DNA from: Paenibacillus sp. FSL H8-0048
GTDB taxonomy: Bacteria > Bacillota > Bacilli > Paenibacillales > Paenibacillaceae
NCBI RefSeq assembly: GCF_038002825.1
Contig: NZ_JBBODF010000001.1
Span: 3,596,001-3,660,000, forward strand
Length of the DNA stretch: 64,000 bases
Direction: 5' to 3'
Shown: piece after piece, positions 36,578 to 45,653 of the stretch
Layout: every line of letters starts with the position of its first letter
How positions within the stretch are numbered: the first letter of the stretch is position 1
The notes under the pieces: model-generated
Told to the model about the DNA's origin: nothing
The model's input: only the letters and a program-made list of their open reading frames with translations
The model's database searches: none
Program-made: the position numbers and the translations under genes

Positions 36578-37438
36578 TCACTTGTCAGCAACAGCACGAA
36601 CCACACGAAAGCCCTGGTCATTCCCCCGGCTGCTTGGATCGAATTGGCCGCGGAAGGAGATCTCCGTATTATCCACCCCGCCGATCCAGCCGCCGCCCTT
36701 CACCAGCCGGACCGAGCCGGTCTTGCTATTCGAATCCGCTTCCCCGTACCAATTCCAGCACCATTCCCTTACGTTGCCTGACATATCGTAGAGTCCCAGC
36801 TCATTGGGCTGCTTGAGGCCGGTATTTCTCGGCTGGCTATGATTGTTCTCAATCGCAGGCCAGGTCCAGTCCCCGGTCAGGAATTGATCGCCGGAGTTCC
36901 TCCAGTACCAGGCTACCTCCTCCGGGTTGTCGCTTCCGCTATACGGGTAGCCTGTGCTCATCTGGCCTCCGCCTGCTGCATATTCCCACTCGGCTTCTGT
37001 CGGCAGACGGTAACCGTCCGCCCCTTCATTGGCCGTTACAGTCCATTTTATGAAATCCCGGTCACTTGTATTATTCGGATCGACCTTATTCTTGTCTATA
37101 TTATAGTAGGGGGCCAGGCCTTCCTTCACACTCCGCTCATTACAGTACTCCACGGCATCATACCAGGTTACGCTCTCCACCGGCAGCTTGTCTCCTTGGA
37201 ACTGCGAGGGGTTACTCTTCATCACTTCCAGCCACTCTTGCTGGGTGACCTCATATTTACCGATGTAGAAGTCCGGGAGGGTCATCTCTGTCCCGTAGTA
37301 ATTGGATTTCGTATTTTTAAAAGTACCGCCTTCTATACGCACCAAACGTTCATCCGTGGCAGGCTTCTCCTGCGAGCAAGCACTGGCTATAGCCGCGATT
37401 GCCATACATAGAATCAGAATCATTAATGGTTTTCTCAT
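36578..37438 (-). CDS. SUMF1/FGE-fold lipoprotein lacking catalytic cysteines
   Basis: 286 residues. Lipobox AIASAC at the end of a signal peptide, then a formylglycine-generating-enzyme-like domain: FYIGKYEVTQQEWLEVM, YRLPTEAEWEYAA and NVREWCWNWYG are family hallmarks. The usual active-site Cys pair near the C-terminus is absent (GGGWIGGVDNTEISFRG), so it should not oxidise sulfatase cysteines; such proteins are often binding or structural relatives. It is exported and lipid-anchored. The ATG at 37438 follows AAAGGAG; the longer frame has none. No sulfatase gene is seen in the window. Confidence 0.88.
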   Translation of the reverse strand: MRKPLMILILCMAIAAIASACSQEKPATDERLVRIEGGTFKNTKSNYYGTEMTLPDFYIGKYEVTQQEWLEVMKSNPSQFQGDKLPVESVTWYDAVEYCNERSVKEGLAPYYNIDKNKVDPNNTSDRDFIKWTVTANEGADGYRLPTEAEWEYAAGGGQMSTGYPYSGSDNPEEVAWYWRNSGDQFLTGDWTWPAIENNHSQPRNTGLKQPNELGLYDMSGNVREWCWNWYGEADSNSKTGSVRLVKGGGWIGGVDNTEISFRGQFDPSSRGNDQGFRVVRAVADK

Positions 37439-37506
37439 GAATACCTCTCCTTTGAGCAGATGGGCAAGGTACAGGACCTTAGCGCAGTTCAGTGTGTGAA
37501 AATGAT

Positions 37507-37538
37507 AAGGCCGGCAGCTTGTCCACCCGGCCGGCCTT
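37507..37538 (-). terminator. Terminator of the xylanase gene
   Basis: AAGGCCGG and CCGGCCTT form a GC-rich stem, followed on the minus strand by ATCATTTTC. It begins about 68 bp after the xylanase stop. The T-tract is weak, so confidence is moderate. Confidence 0.65.
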
Positions 37539-37605
37539 AGCCCTGTCAAAGGTTAGCTGAACTTACGCCGCTGCCGGAACGGCAAGACGCCTGTCAGCTT
37601 GTCTA

Positions 37606-38229
37606 TTACCACACAGTTACGTTGGAGCTGCCGCTGCTCTGGTAGCCTTCGGTGGCCAGTACCTGGTATGACCAGTTGCTTCCCAGATACATCGATTTGC
37701 TCTGCCAGGCGTTCACGTGGTTGCTGAACGTAATCTGGACATTGCTGCCGATTGGCCGTTTGGATTGTCTTACACTCCAGTACTGCGGGAACGTAGCATT
37801 TCCGTCAATGGAAGGAGCGTCGTAACGCATAGTACGATAGATATCATAAGTGGCGCCATCACTGTACACCGTGCCTTTATGATCGCCGGTTGGTCTGTAA
37901 GTTCCCCAGTTGTCTACCACATAATATTCAATAAGGGCATTCCGGGTCCATCCGTAGAAGGTCAGATAGCCGTTGCCGGAAGGCGCAAACACCCCTGCAT
38001 TATAATTCACTACCCGGTTCGGCGTGCCGTAGGTCCACCCTTTGCCGACTACGAAGTTCCCGGTATTGTACCAGTTCACACTGTAATTCCCGCCGCTTCC
38101 GTTAACCGCATTCACAGTTCCGCCGCCATCGGTCCAGTTTTGCCAATAATCTGTTGCGCCTGCAGTCGCTGCGAACGCGCTGAAGCTCAGTGCCGCTGTC
38201 ATTAATACCGTAAGAAGTTTCTTTTTCAT
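37606..38229 (-). CDS. xynA: Secreted GH11 endo-1,4-beta-xylanase
   Basis: 207 residues. A Sec signal peptide (about 1-26, cleavage near ATAGA) precedes a single GH11 jelly-roll domain beginning [12 protein letters not shown]. The two catalytic glutamates are visible: Glu101 in [13 protein letters not shown] (nucleophile) and Glu194 in [11 protein letters not shown] (acid/base). It cleaves internal xylosidic bonds of xylan outside the cell. It has no carbohydrate-binding module. GGGAGGT precedes the ATG at slightly long spacing. A perfect cre box lies about 124 bp upstream of the start, so glucose repression through CcpA is expected. Confidence 0.96.
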   Translation of the reverse strand: MKKKLLTVLMTAALSFSAFAATAGATDYWQNWTDGGGTVNAVNGSGGNYSVNWYNTGNFVVGKGWTYGTPNRVVNYNAGVFAPSGNGYLTFYGWTRNALIEYYVVDNWGTYRPTGDHKGTVYSDGATYDIYRTMRYDAPSIDGNATFPQYWSVRQSKRPIGSNVQITFSNHVNAWQSKSMYLGSNWSYQVLATEGYQSSGSSNVTVW

Positions 38230-38352
38230 TGTAAATTAATACCTCCCGATTATAATGTGTTTGCTTGCAGCTTGCTTCTTCCCGTAGGATATAACTTATC
38301 CTGATGGTTATCCCATATATTTACTTGTCCTCCTTTCGAGAAAATTATATCC

Positions 38353-38366
38353 AGTAAGCGTTTACA
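38353..38366 (-). promoter_or_regulatory. CcpA catabolite-responsive element (cre) upstream of the xylanase
   Basis: On the minus strand TGTAAACGCTTACT fits the consensus TGWAARCGYTWWCW at all 14 positions. It lies about 124 bp before the xylanase ATG, where CcpA would block initiation. Confidence 0.75.
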
Positions 38367-38568
38367 TTACTCTCTGCAAACTAAAGATTAACCCCCAATT
38401 TTTATTGATATTATGGAAATAATGGGTCGAAATTAAGCGGATTGTAACCTCCTGGGAGATATGTGGTGAAAATTCGGGGAAATTCGGCAGTGGCCGGTGG
38501 CGGACAAATATTTGCTCATCCGGCCTACTTTTGCCGAAATCAGGTGCACTAATGCTCTTCCTCACGCC
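38367..38568. other. Intergenic stretch between cre box and dehydrogenase terminator
   Basis: No gene-like frame, strong hairpin or repeat copy was recognised. It probably includes the xylanase promoter, or sequence upstream of it. Confidence 0.4.
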
Positions 38569-38593
38569 AAAAAAGCCGCCCCAACGGGGCAGC
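38569..38593 (-). terminator. Terminator of the polyol dehydrogenase gene
   Basis: On the minus strand GCTGCCCC-GTT-GGGGCGGC is followed by six T. It lies 76 bp after the dehydrogenase stop. Confidence 0.9.
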
Positions 38594-38668
38594 TCTGTAC
38601 TGTTCAGCTTTACTCACTTGTCACTATTCGTCCATTGCTAATCTGTTAACCAATCCTCTATCGTCCCT

Positions 38669-39709
38669 CTACCCCATCTTAATAACGGCCTTGACCACAT
38701 CCTCCTTATTGTCGATCACGTAATCGAACGCTCGCTGCGTGTCCTCGAATTCGAATTCGTGGGTGACGATGCCTTTGACGTCGATTTTGCCGTCCGCGAT
38801 GGCTCCAATGGCCGCCGGATACAGGTTGCGGTAGCGGAAGACCGACTGGATGCCGGCTTCCTTGAACATAATCTGCATGAAGTCGAAGTCGATGATATCC
38901 TTGGCGGCAAGGCCGACCAGGACGATGGTTCCGCCTCTTTTGACCAGATATGGCGTCTGCTTCACCGTATGCTCGCTGCCTGCCGTCTCAATAACCTTAT
39001 CCACGCCCGCGCCACCGGTCCAGGCCGCAATGGCCTCCAGCACATCCTCCTGTCTGGCGTTGATCACCCGTGTAGCTCCCAGCTTCATTGCCGCTTCCAG
39101 CCGCTTCTCAATGATATCCACCACCACAATCTCCGTAGCCCCGTAAGCCTTACAGGCCAGCAGAGTGACCAGCCCGATACAGCCCGCTCCCAGAATCACA
39201 ACCCGGTCTCCCAGCTTAACGCCGCCCTGCGCCGCAGCATGAAGCCCCACCGCCAACGGCTCGACCAGCGCGCCCTCCTCCGAAGACACATTATCCGGCA
39301 GCTTGAAGGCCATGTTCTCGGGGTAAGCCATATAATCCATCAGACAGCCATGGTACGGCGGCGTAGCGAGGAAACGTACATCCGGGCACAGATTATATTT
39401 GCCGCTTTTGCAGAATTCGCATTGGCCGCAGGTCACACCAGGCTCCAGCGCCACCCGGTCCCCCACCTTCAAATGCTTCACGCCCGGCCCCAGCTCCACC
39501 ACTTCACCGGCACATTCATGTCCGAGAATGAAGTCCCCATTCACCACGAAGTCACCGATCCGGCCATGCTCCAGATAATGCACATCCGATCCGCAGATGC
39601 CGACAACCTCCAGCTTCACAATAACCTCGCCCTCCCGGGCTACGGGCATATCGATGTCCTTCATTTGCATTTTTTGCAGTTCCGTCATATAAAAGGCTCT
39701 GTTCTTCAT
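38669..39709 (-). CDS. Zinc-dependent sorbitol/xylitol-type dehydrogenase
   Basis: 346 residues of the medium-chain dehydrogenase family. Catalytic zinc ligands are visible in GICGSDVHYLEHG and GHECAGEV, the structural zinc Cys set in CGQCEFCKSGKYNLC, and the NAD loop in GAGCIG. FxLPDNVSxEEGALVEPLAVGLHA is characteristic of polyol (sorbitol, xylitol, iditol) dehydrogenases. The ATG at 39709 follows GGAGGAG; the longer frame is spurious. A TTGACT/TATAAT promoter with a possible operator lies upstream, and a ROK repressor gene is next. Confidence 0.93.
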   Translation of the reverse strand: MKNRAFYMTELQKMQMKDIDMPVAREGEVIVKLEVVGICGSDVHYLEHGRIGDFVVNGDFILGHECAGEVVELGPGVKHLKVGDRVALEPGVTCGQCEFCKSGKYNLCPDVRFLATPPYHGCLMDYMAYPENMAFKLPDNVSSEEGALVEPLAVGLHAAAQGGVKLGDRVVILGAGCIGLVTLLACKAYGATEIVVVDIIEKRLEAAMKLGATRVINARQEDVLEAIAAWTGGAGVDKVIETAGSEHTVKQTPYLVKRGGTIVLVGLAAKDIIDFDFMQIMFKEAGIQSVFRYRNLYPAAIGAIADGKIDVKGIVTHEFEFEDTQRAFDYVIDNKEDVVKAVIKMG

Positions 39710-39818
39710 CTGTTTCTCCTCCTCAGGGACCTTAGACACTCTTAGCAAAACTCCTGTTATTCCCAGGCTTCTGCATTCATTCTCCAGCCATCCAATAATA
39801 ATATACTTTTATAAAACA

Positions 39819-39857
39819 GTTTAAATAAGATTATAAACAGAATTGGGATGAAGTCAA
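39819..39857 (-). promoter_or_regulatory. Promoter of the polyol dehydrogenase with overlapping inverted repeat
   Basis: On the minus strand TTGACT (39852-39857) and TATAAT (39830-39835) are 16 bp apart, giving a leader of about 115 nt. GTTTA-N10-TAAAC (39819-39838) overlaps the -10 box and could bind the adjacent ROK regulator. The promoter match is good; the operator is a guess. Confidence 0.6.
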
Positions 39858-39960
39858 CAAAAACTCCCCCAGAGAAGGACAAGGCCGCGATTGCAGCAAC
39901 GTCCCTCTTCCGGAGGAGCGGGGAAAGCAGATATTGCATTAGGGTAAAATCAACCGGAAT

Positions 39961-41088
39961 CTAGATGCTGGCGATAAATTCAGTCACCAGCTCCAGGGCA
40001 GCGCCCACAGCGGTGGCCTCCAGCTTATATTTGCAGACCCGCAGGTAGGAGCCATCCTGCTCGAAGGTGTTCTTGCGCGCTGCCAGTGTCTGAAGTTCAT
40101 CGATGTATTTCTCCATATGAGCCCCGGCATAGCCGCCGAGAATCACATCGCAATCGTACAGCATCCGCAGGTTATTCACTGTAATCACCAGATAGCCTAC
40201 ATACTCCTGCCAGATGGCCTGCTGCTCCTCCTTGCCCTCTCCCAGCAGCCGGAAGAATTCCGCAATGCTCCCCCCTGTACTATCCGAGAGAATTCTCGCC
40301 GAGCAATAGGCATCTACACAGCCCTTCTGTCCGCAGTAACAGGTACGCCCTTCAGGCAGAATCGTCATATGCCCGAACTCTCCGCTACGGTGGTTCTGGC
40401 CTGCATAGATCTGGTTACCGACTATAATGGCACCGCCCACGCTATTGTTAAGGGACAGATAGACCACATTGTGTATGTCCTGCTCACCCCACAGTTCAGT
40501 AAGTCCCGCCGCATTCGCATCATTGCTCAGAACGCAGGGATAAGGGATGTATTCGGCGAACCGCCGGACACTGCCTCCCTTGAAATCTATGACTGTAGCA
40601 TAGCTCACTGTCTGCCGGTCCCCGGATAGAATCGCAGGCAGCGCAATGCCCACTCCCAGGATCCGGCTGCGGTCCAGCTGGCAGGCCTCTACGAACTCCT
40701 TCACCAGCTGGCCTACCCCCTGGAAGTAGGTCTCCTCATTCGCAAACGGATAATGCTTCCTGACATTCTTAATCATTCTGCCGCTCAGGTCAATGACGAC
40801 AATCCCCACATGATTCAGGGTAATGTCCAGTCCGACGGCATATCCCGCCACACTGTTACAGGCCATTGACTTGGCCTTACGCCCCCCGGTGGATTGATAC
40901 AGCCCGGTCTCCTCAATCAGCCCCCGTTCCTGCAGCTCCTTGAGATTCTGTGTCACGGTCGGGAGACTTAGACCCAGCGCCTGTGCAATCTCCTGAATGG
41001 AAGTGGATTCACGGTGATACAGGTACCGGTAAATGGCGTTCCGGTTCATCTTTTTAACTTCCATACTATTCAAGCGATGTGTCGCCAT
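39961..41088 (-). CDS. ROK family transcriptional repressor (XylR/NagC-like)
   Basis: 375 residues. An N-terminal winged helix-turn-helix (about 15-75, STSIQEIAQALGLSLPTVTQ) precedes a sugar-kinase-like ROK domain. The ROK zinc motif CYCGQKGCVDAYCS and upstream GEFGHM are present. Such proteins repress sugar-use genes and are released by a sugar or derivative; xylose or a polyol fits the adjacent dehydrogenase and xylanase but is inferred. The ATG at 41088 is preferred because GAGGGGG lies 7 nt upstream. Confidence 0.9.
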   Translation of the reverse strand: MATHRLNSMEVKKMNRNAIYRYLYHRESTSIQEIAQALGLSLPTVTQNLKELQERGLIEETGLYQSTGGRKAKSMACNSVAGYAVGLDITLNHVGIVVIDLSGRMIKNVRKHYPFANEETYFQGVGQLVKEFVEACQLDRSRILGVGIALPAILSGDRQTVSYATVIDFKGGSVRRFAEYIPYPCVLSNDANAAGLTELWGEQDIHNVVYLSLNNSVGGAIIVGNQIYAGQNHRSGEFGHMTILPEGRTCYCGQKGCVDAYCSARILSDSTGGSIAEFFRLLGEGKEEQQAIWQEYVGYLVITVNNLRMLYDCDVILGGYAGAHMEKYIDELQTLAARKNTFEQDGSYLRVCKYKLEATAVGAALELVTEFIASI

Positions 41089-41257
41089 TCGAATCCCCCT
41101 CACTTTTACAAATGTACTTTATAATTTTATACATATAATATGCAATCACACCCGTTATAGCAATCATTAGCCGCTTTTATTGTGAATAATTTCACGTATG
41201 TAGTTTTATTGTATCAAGAATTGGAAGGCCCGTCATTAATCTTTTGGGCCGATGGCC

Positions 41258-41902
41258 TTAATCGGTCCCTCTTGTCGCAATCATTCGCATGTTAACGCCA
41301 AGCATGACGAACCAGCCGGCGAACAGTAACTGGGAGATCAGGATCATTCCCTCACCAAGTAACCATGGATAGGAGCCGATTAGATCAAACACGCCGGTCA
41401 GAAGCCCGAGAGCTGCCGTGAATGTTCCCAGTCCGCTCTTCCAAATTACAAGGCTCAGCAGAATCGTTGCGATTCCAACGACTAATGCAACACAATGCAC
41501 GCCCCCGTAATAGAAGCTGATAATCAGCCTGTAGCTCTCCGGCGTAAGCTCAATCCCATATACCGGATAGACCAGCCTCCCCAGAATAATAACCAATACG
41601 ATATAGACAGGAACGCTAACCGCCAGCAGGCCGCAGCCAAACACAGTCAGGACCGGATTCACCTGCACCAGCAGCCGGTATAATGCCGCGATGGAGGGGA
41701 TGAGAAGTACCGCAGCGAAGAACAAGACCTCGTCTGCCATCGACAGCTGGAACCGCCATTCGCTCAGCCATGATAAGAGCGCAGCATCCTCCAGCGGGGG
41801 AGCAGGCACCGGTCTAAGGAACAGATATTGGGCCAAAAAGAGCAGGCCGGAACCAATAAACGCCATTCCGCCAAACCGGATCAGCCGCTGACGGTTCATC
41901 AT
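41258..41902 (-). CDS. DUF4386 family membrane protein
   Basis: 214 residues with six hydrophobic helices; the pattern (YRLLVQVNPVLTVFGCGLLA, SFYYGGVHCVALVVG) is that of DUF4386 proteins, which have no assigned function. The ribosome binding site is weak. It is followed by a GC hairpin with a poor T-tract. Confidence 0.8.
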   Translation of the reverse strand: MMNRQRLIRFGGMAFIGSGLLFLAQYLFLRPVPAPPLEDAALLSWLSEWRFQLSMADEVLFFAAVLLIPSIAALYRLLVQVNPVLTVFGCGLLAVSVPVYIVLVIILGRLVYPVYGIELTPESYRLIISFYYGGVHCVALVVGIATILLSLVIWKSGLGTFTAALGLLTGVFDLIGSYPWLLGEGMILISQLLFAGWFVMLGVNMRMIATRGTD

Positions 41903-41932
41903 ATCGCTTCATCTCGATTCTTATTTATTCTT

Positions 41933-42034
41933 AATGCTGCCGGATTCTATGAACATTTAGGCTTCCGGGTCTACGGCCGCTCCGAACAGGATGAGCAAGG
42001 CAAGCCTTGGCCCATCCTGCATATGCGGTTATAG
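41933..42034 (+). pseudogene. C-terminal remnant of a GNAT acetyltransferase
   Basis: An isolated frame reads NAAGFYEHLGFRVYGRSEQD and EQGKPWPILHMRL, then stop. GFYExLGFxVYGRS is the conserved acetyl-CoA helix and strand of GNAT enzymes. No upstream part of such a gene is present; the preceding DNA encodes the divergent DUF4386 gene. It overlaps the stop of the HEAT-repeat gene on the other strand. It is best explained as a gene remnant left by a deletion. Confidence 0.75.
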
Positions 42035-45000
42035 CATGAACAGCCGGGATTCCCTCGCCGTCCAAATATTCAGCGCCTGTGTGCGGACTGCGGGATTCGC
42101 ATAATTCCTGTACTCCCGCAGACGCTCCGACGGTTCCGGGCTCCAGCGCAGTGCGCTTCCCGCCGCTTCCAGCAAGGACAGTCCGAGATACGGAGCCTCG
42201 TAAGACGGTTCTGCCCGCAGAACATCCACAATCTCAAGCAATGTCTCCGGTGTCCAGTATCCGGCGCTGTTCTCCAGGCTGGCGGCAAGCCCGCGGTACA
42301 ACTCGCTCAAGAGCTGCGGCTGACGGGTTATTCCCTGCGCGATCCGCTTCACATACCCGGACGCCTCCTCTGTGTTACTCCAATCGATCACTGCGATATA
42401 TAAGGTCAAGACAAGCTCTTGTAACGTCTCATCGGCGGCCAGCGTATCGGCCAGCTCCAGGTACAATGGGGTAAGCTGTACCCTTGTACTCTTGGGCAGA
42501 CCGGTTAACTGCTTGACGAGTACCTGCAGGCGCTGCCGGTGCGGCAGGTCTCTATCCGCCGCTGCATTCCATTCCTGCGTCACGGGCGTTGCCGCCAGCT
42601 CCCGGCAGATATCGGCTACAGCTGCATTCACCATACCGTCCCGGGCAGCTTCAATCAAGGTCAACATCGCGAACTCCCAGCTGGAGCTGTTCTTAAGACC
42701 CGCAACTGCCTGAGCGGCAGCCTCTGCAACGGCACCTTCATAACCGCTTGTCCACCACTTCATGAAACTATAAGCCTGGCTGCTGACGGATTCATCCGGG
42801 TGAGCGGCAATGGCTATGATTAAGTCCAGATAGCGCGGTCTGCAAGCAAGCGGAAGCCCGGCAGGCTGCTGGGACAACAAGCTCACTGCGATATCACGCT
42901 CTGGAGAAGCAGCGATGGCACGCAGCAGCTCCCAGCTCCGTTCATCATCCAGCAGCCCTCTGGCAGCATGCCCTATAGCAATCACCACATCCTTATGCAC
43001 AGCTGGCTTCGCAAATTCATTCAACAGCAGCGGAAGGCTGTCCTCACTTCTATACGCACCAAGCAGGCGGATGGCTTCCTTCCGGACGGTAATTTTCAGC
43101 TTCTCACGGTCTAATAGCTCCTTCAGCACCAGGGACAGCAGCGCCGGACGGACCCGACGGATACACCTCGGGATGGAGTACATCGCTACACGGGCCCGGT
43201 CGCTATCCAGATGCTCCAGCAGCACGGGCAGGGCTTTCTCCGGCTCCTCCAGCAGGGACAAGGCATGAAGCGCTGCCTCCGCCACAGCCACCTCTTTGTC
43301 CTGTACCAGCTCATACGGCCGCTCCGGATTCCCATCCGGCATACTTGCCATAATTCTGATCGCTCTGGAACGCTCAAACAGGCTGTACTTCGCACCCGTT
43401 GCGACTGTGCTTAAGAGAGCACCGTACGCCTCCTGCTGGCGGGGCAGCCAGCGGTAGAATCCGTCCGCAGCCGGAACAGGATAGACCGTTTTGCCCGAGA
43501 GGAACTTTCCCTTGATCGCAGCCCCCGAAATATAAGGGTCCAGCCATTCCTGACGCTTCAGGTGCAGATGCAAGAACACCTCGCGGATGGTGATATACGA
43601 TGGATCTGCATCCAGCAGCTCCTTCACCCGTTCATCGCGCGTCAGCAGCGGCTCCAGCCAGAGCCGGGTTGCCCGGATCGCGGTTCCTTCGTTTTTGGCC
43701 CGGGTGGCTTCCCGTAAGAGCTGCTGTAGCTTGACGATGCTGTATCCCCTTTTCCCAAAAGAAGTCGCCAGGCTCAGCACCAGGTTGTAATTCTCCCGCT
43801 TGCCCGCCTGTGCGGCGTAGGAATAGATACTGTCAAAGATGATCTCTTCCACGCCCCGCGGCATGTTCTTCGCCAGGGAGGGCAGGGAGAACTGCCCGTC
43901 CTGCTTCGCCAGCTTCTGGAGCGTATTCTGCGCGAATTTGAACAGCTCTCCGTCCGGCTCCGCCGCCTGATGGCGCAGAATCGAGAAGGCCAATTGCTGC
44001 ACAGAGTACCTCGTTCCGTAGGAGGTGTCTCTGGCATCAATCACGCTGTCTACCAGCACAGTAAGCGCCGGGATATGGGCAGTCTCGTACACAGACGCCG
44101 GACTCTCCGATAGCTCCTTGAACACCGCCCCCCGCACCGGGTCCTGATCATTACGGATACGGCCTAAGGTCAGCAGTGTAGCCTCCATGCCTTGCCTTGC
44201 CAGAACGGTGCTGCGGATCAGCTGCATCAGCGCCGTAGCGCGTTCATCTGCATTCGATACCCGGATTGCCTGCTCCAGCTGCTCTCTGACCTGAAGAATC
44301 GGGCGGGCGGCGGTGATGCGCAGGGTGCTCTCCCGGTTCTCCCTGATCTCACGCAGGCCCAGCATCCGGGCAGCCTCCCGTTCACGCAGTGCATGCGGCA
44401 ATACATACAGCAGGCTCTCCGGAAAAACCCGCTCCCGGCGCTTCTCCTCCTCATATGCAGCATCGAAAATCTCCTGGCGCTTAGAAGGCGCAAGATGCTC
44501 CAGCAGCCGCGCCACATGGTAGGGCTCGTCCGCCAGCAGCTTGGCAAGCTGCGACAATTGATTCATGGAGAGGAGCTTCGCCCGCTTGAGCACAGCTTCA
44601 GGCACACCATAAGTCATAAGCTCACCACGCACCTGCGTCCGGATCAGCAGCTCATACACCGCGCCTGGTCGCAGGCGCATCAGTGTGCCGAGATTCGCCT
44701 TAAGCGCAGGCGGCAGCATGTCTGCCGGCCCATGATTCACCGCATAGGCAAGCATAAGATCAGGCTTATGAACACTCAAATGCTCCATCGCGGAGGAGAA
44801 CTGTGACCACACCAGCCCTTTAGCCCTTAGCGGGGCCGCTTCCAGCTCTCTGGTGAAATACTCCGCGACCACCTCCAGATGGCGGCTGGACAGCTTTTTC
44901 CAATCCTGAATGGCGTACCCCAGCTCAGCAAGCCGCGCGCGGACGGTTGCCGCAGAGCAAGCCTGCAGCACAATCGCCGCCTCGCCCGCGCCCCAGCGGG

Positions 45001-45412
45001 CCTGTACCACTGGCAATAGCCGTTCCGCCACCTCCTGGCGGTTCATCAGGGCTACCGTACGCAGCAGCTTGCGGCGGCAATCCTGTGACAGCTGCGGAAG
45101 CTCGCGTTCAATCTCTTCGGCTGAAGCGGCTTTGGGCAGCAGACCCGCAGCCATATTACGGATGCTGGCCATGGGGTGCTTCAGCCCCGCCAGAATCACT
45201 GGCGCATCCATTGTCGCGATCGCCCCCATCAGGGCCAGCCGTGCTTCATAAGCCCCGCCCCCAAGTAAGGAGTTAAGTAACTGTGAGTATTCCGGGGACC
45301 CCAGATGATCGCGGCCTAGTCTTGTGATTGCTTTGATTCTATCGGAATACCCCAGGGCATCCAGCTCCCCCAGTAAGCGCTCTTTATTCAATGGGTCTCG
45401 TCTCCTAGTCAT
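42029..45412 (-). CDS. Large HEAT-repeat protein (1127 aa), function unknown
   Basis: 1127 residues, almost wholly alpha-helical, with many degenerate HEAT/ARM-like helical pairs (for example KALPVLLEHLDSDRARVAMY and EAIRLLGAYRSEDSLPLLLN at about 750-840). No signal peptide, membrane helix or catalytic motif is seen, so it is probably a cytoplasmic scaffold or binding solenoid. GGAGG lies 4 nt before the ATG. It stands alone, between a GNAT remnant and a dispersed repeat, so context does not suggest a partner. Confidence 0.8.
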   Translation of the reverse strand: MTRRRDPLNKERLLGELDALGYSDRIKAITRLGRDHLGSPEYSQLLNSLLGGGAYEARLALMGAIATMDAPVILAGLKHPMASIRNMAAGLLPKAASAEEIERELPQLSQDCRRKLLRTVALMNRQEVAERLLPVVQARWGAGEAAIVLQACSAATVRARLAELGYAIQDWKKLSSRHLEVVAEYFTRELEAAPLRAKGLVWSQFSSAMEHLSVHKPDLMLAYAVNHGPADMLPPALKANLGTLMRLRPGAVYELLIRTQVRGELMTYGVPEAVLKRAKLLSMNQLSQLAKLLADEPYHVARLLEHLAPSKRQEIFDAAYEEEKRRERVFPESLLYVLPHALREREAARMLGLREIRENRESTLRITAARPILQVREQLEQAIRVSNADERATALMQLIRSTVLARQGMEATLLTLGRIRNDQDPVRGAVFKELSESPASVYETAHIPALTVLVDSVIDARDTSYGTRYSVQQLAFSILRHQAAEPDGELFKFAQNTLQKLAKQDGQFSLPSLAKNMPRGVEEIIFDSIYSYAAQAGKRENYNLVLSLATSFGKRGYSIVKLQQLLREATRAKNEGTAIRATRLWLEPLLTRDERVKELLDADPSYITIREVFLHLHLKRQEWLDPYISGAAIKGKFLSGKTVYPVPAADGFYRWLPRQQEAYGALLSTVATGAKYSLFERSRAIRIMASMPDGNPERPYELVQDKEVAVAEAALHALSLLEEPEKALPVLLEHLDSDRARVAMYSIPRCIRRVRPALLSLVLKELLDREKLKITVRKEAIRLLGAYRSEDSLPLLLNEFAKPAVHKDVVIAIGHAARGLLDDERSWELLRAIAASPERDIAVSLLSQQPAGLPLACRPRYLDLIIAIAAHPDESVSSQAYSFMKWWTSGYEGAVAEAAAQAVAGLKNSSSWEFAMLTLIEAARDGMVNAAVADICRELAATPVTQEWNAAADRDLPHRQRLQVLVKQLTGLPKSTRVQLTPLYLELADTLAADETLQELVLTLYIAVIDWSNTEEASGYVKRIAQGITRQPQLLSELYRGLAASLENSAGYWTPETLLEIVDVLRAEPSYEAPYLGLSLLEAAGSALRWSPEPSERLREYRNYANPAVRTQALNIWTARESRLFML

Positions 45413-45477
45413 ACGTCCTCCTCTTGGATCTGTTCTGAGTTCTTCCTTATTTTACAAAAAGCAAGCTTTCACCCGCA

Positions 45478-45579
45478 ACAAGTGGAAACGGCATTGCCGT
45501 CCTTTTGAAGGACGGTACCGTTTCAGCGAGAAATATAAGGATAAGTTATGGAGTGAAACCTATAAATTCTTATATTTCA
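45478..45579. repeat. Dispersed palindromic repeat, copy 2, with second inverted repeat
   Basis: 45478-45519 matches 3861-3902 at 40 of 42 positions. Here the hairpin is nested: AAACGG / CCGTTT outside CCGTCCTT-TTG-AAGGACGG. It is followed by GAAATATAAG and, about 30 bp on, its complement CTTATATTTC. It lies between the HEAT-repeat and yaaA genes. Confidence 0.88.
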
Positions 45580-45653
45580 AACAAAAGGGTAACCCCGAAT
45601 CCGGTGCTTCCACCATCTTCAAGATTACCCTCTATACTGCTCACTCTATCAGT

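Noticed and set aside
37441..37549. N-terminal extension of the SUMF1-like protein
   Set aside because: The shorter start has AAAGGAG and gives a perfect lipoprotein signal peptide; the extension has neither.
39757..39939. 60-codon minus-strand frame between the dehydrogenase and ROK genes
   Set aside because: It overlies the dehydrogenase promoter and has no ribosome binding site or motif.
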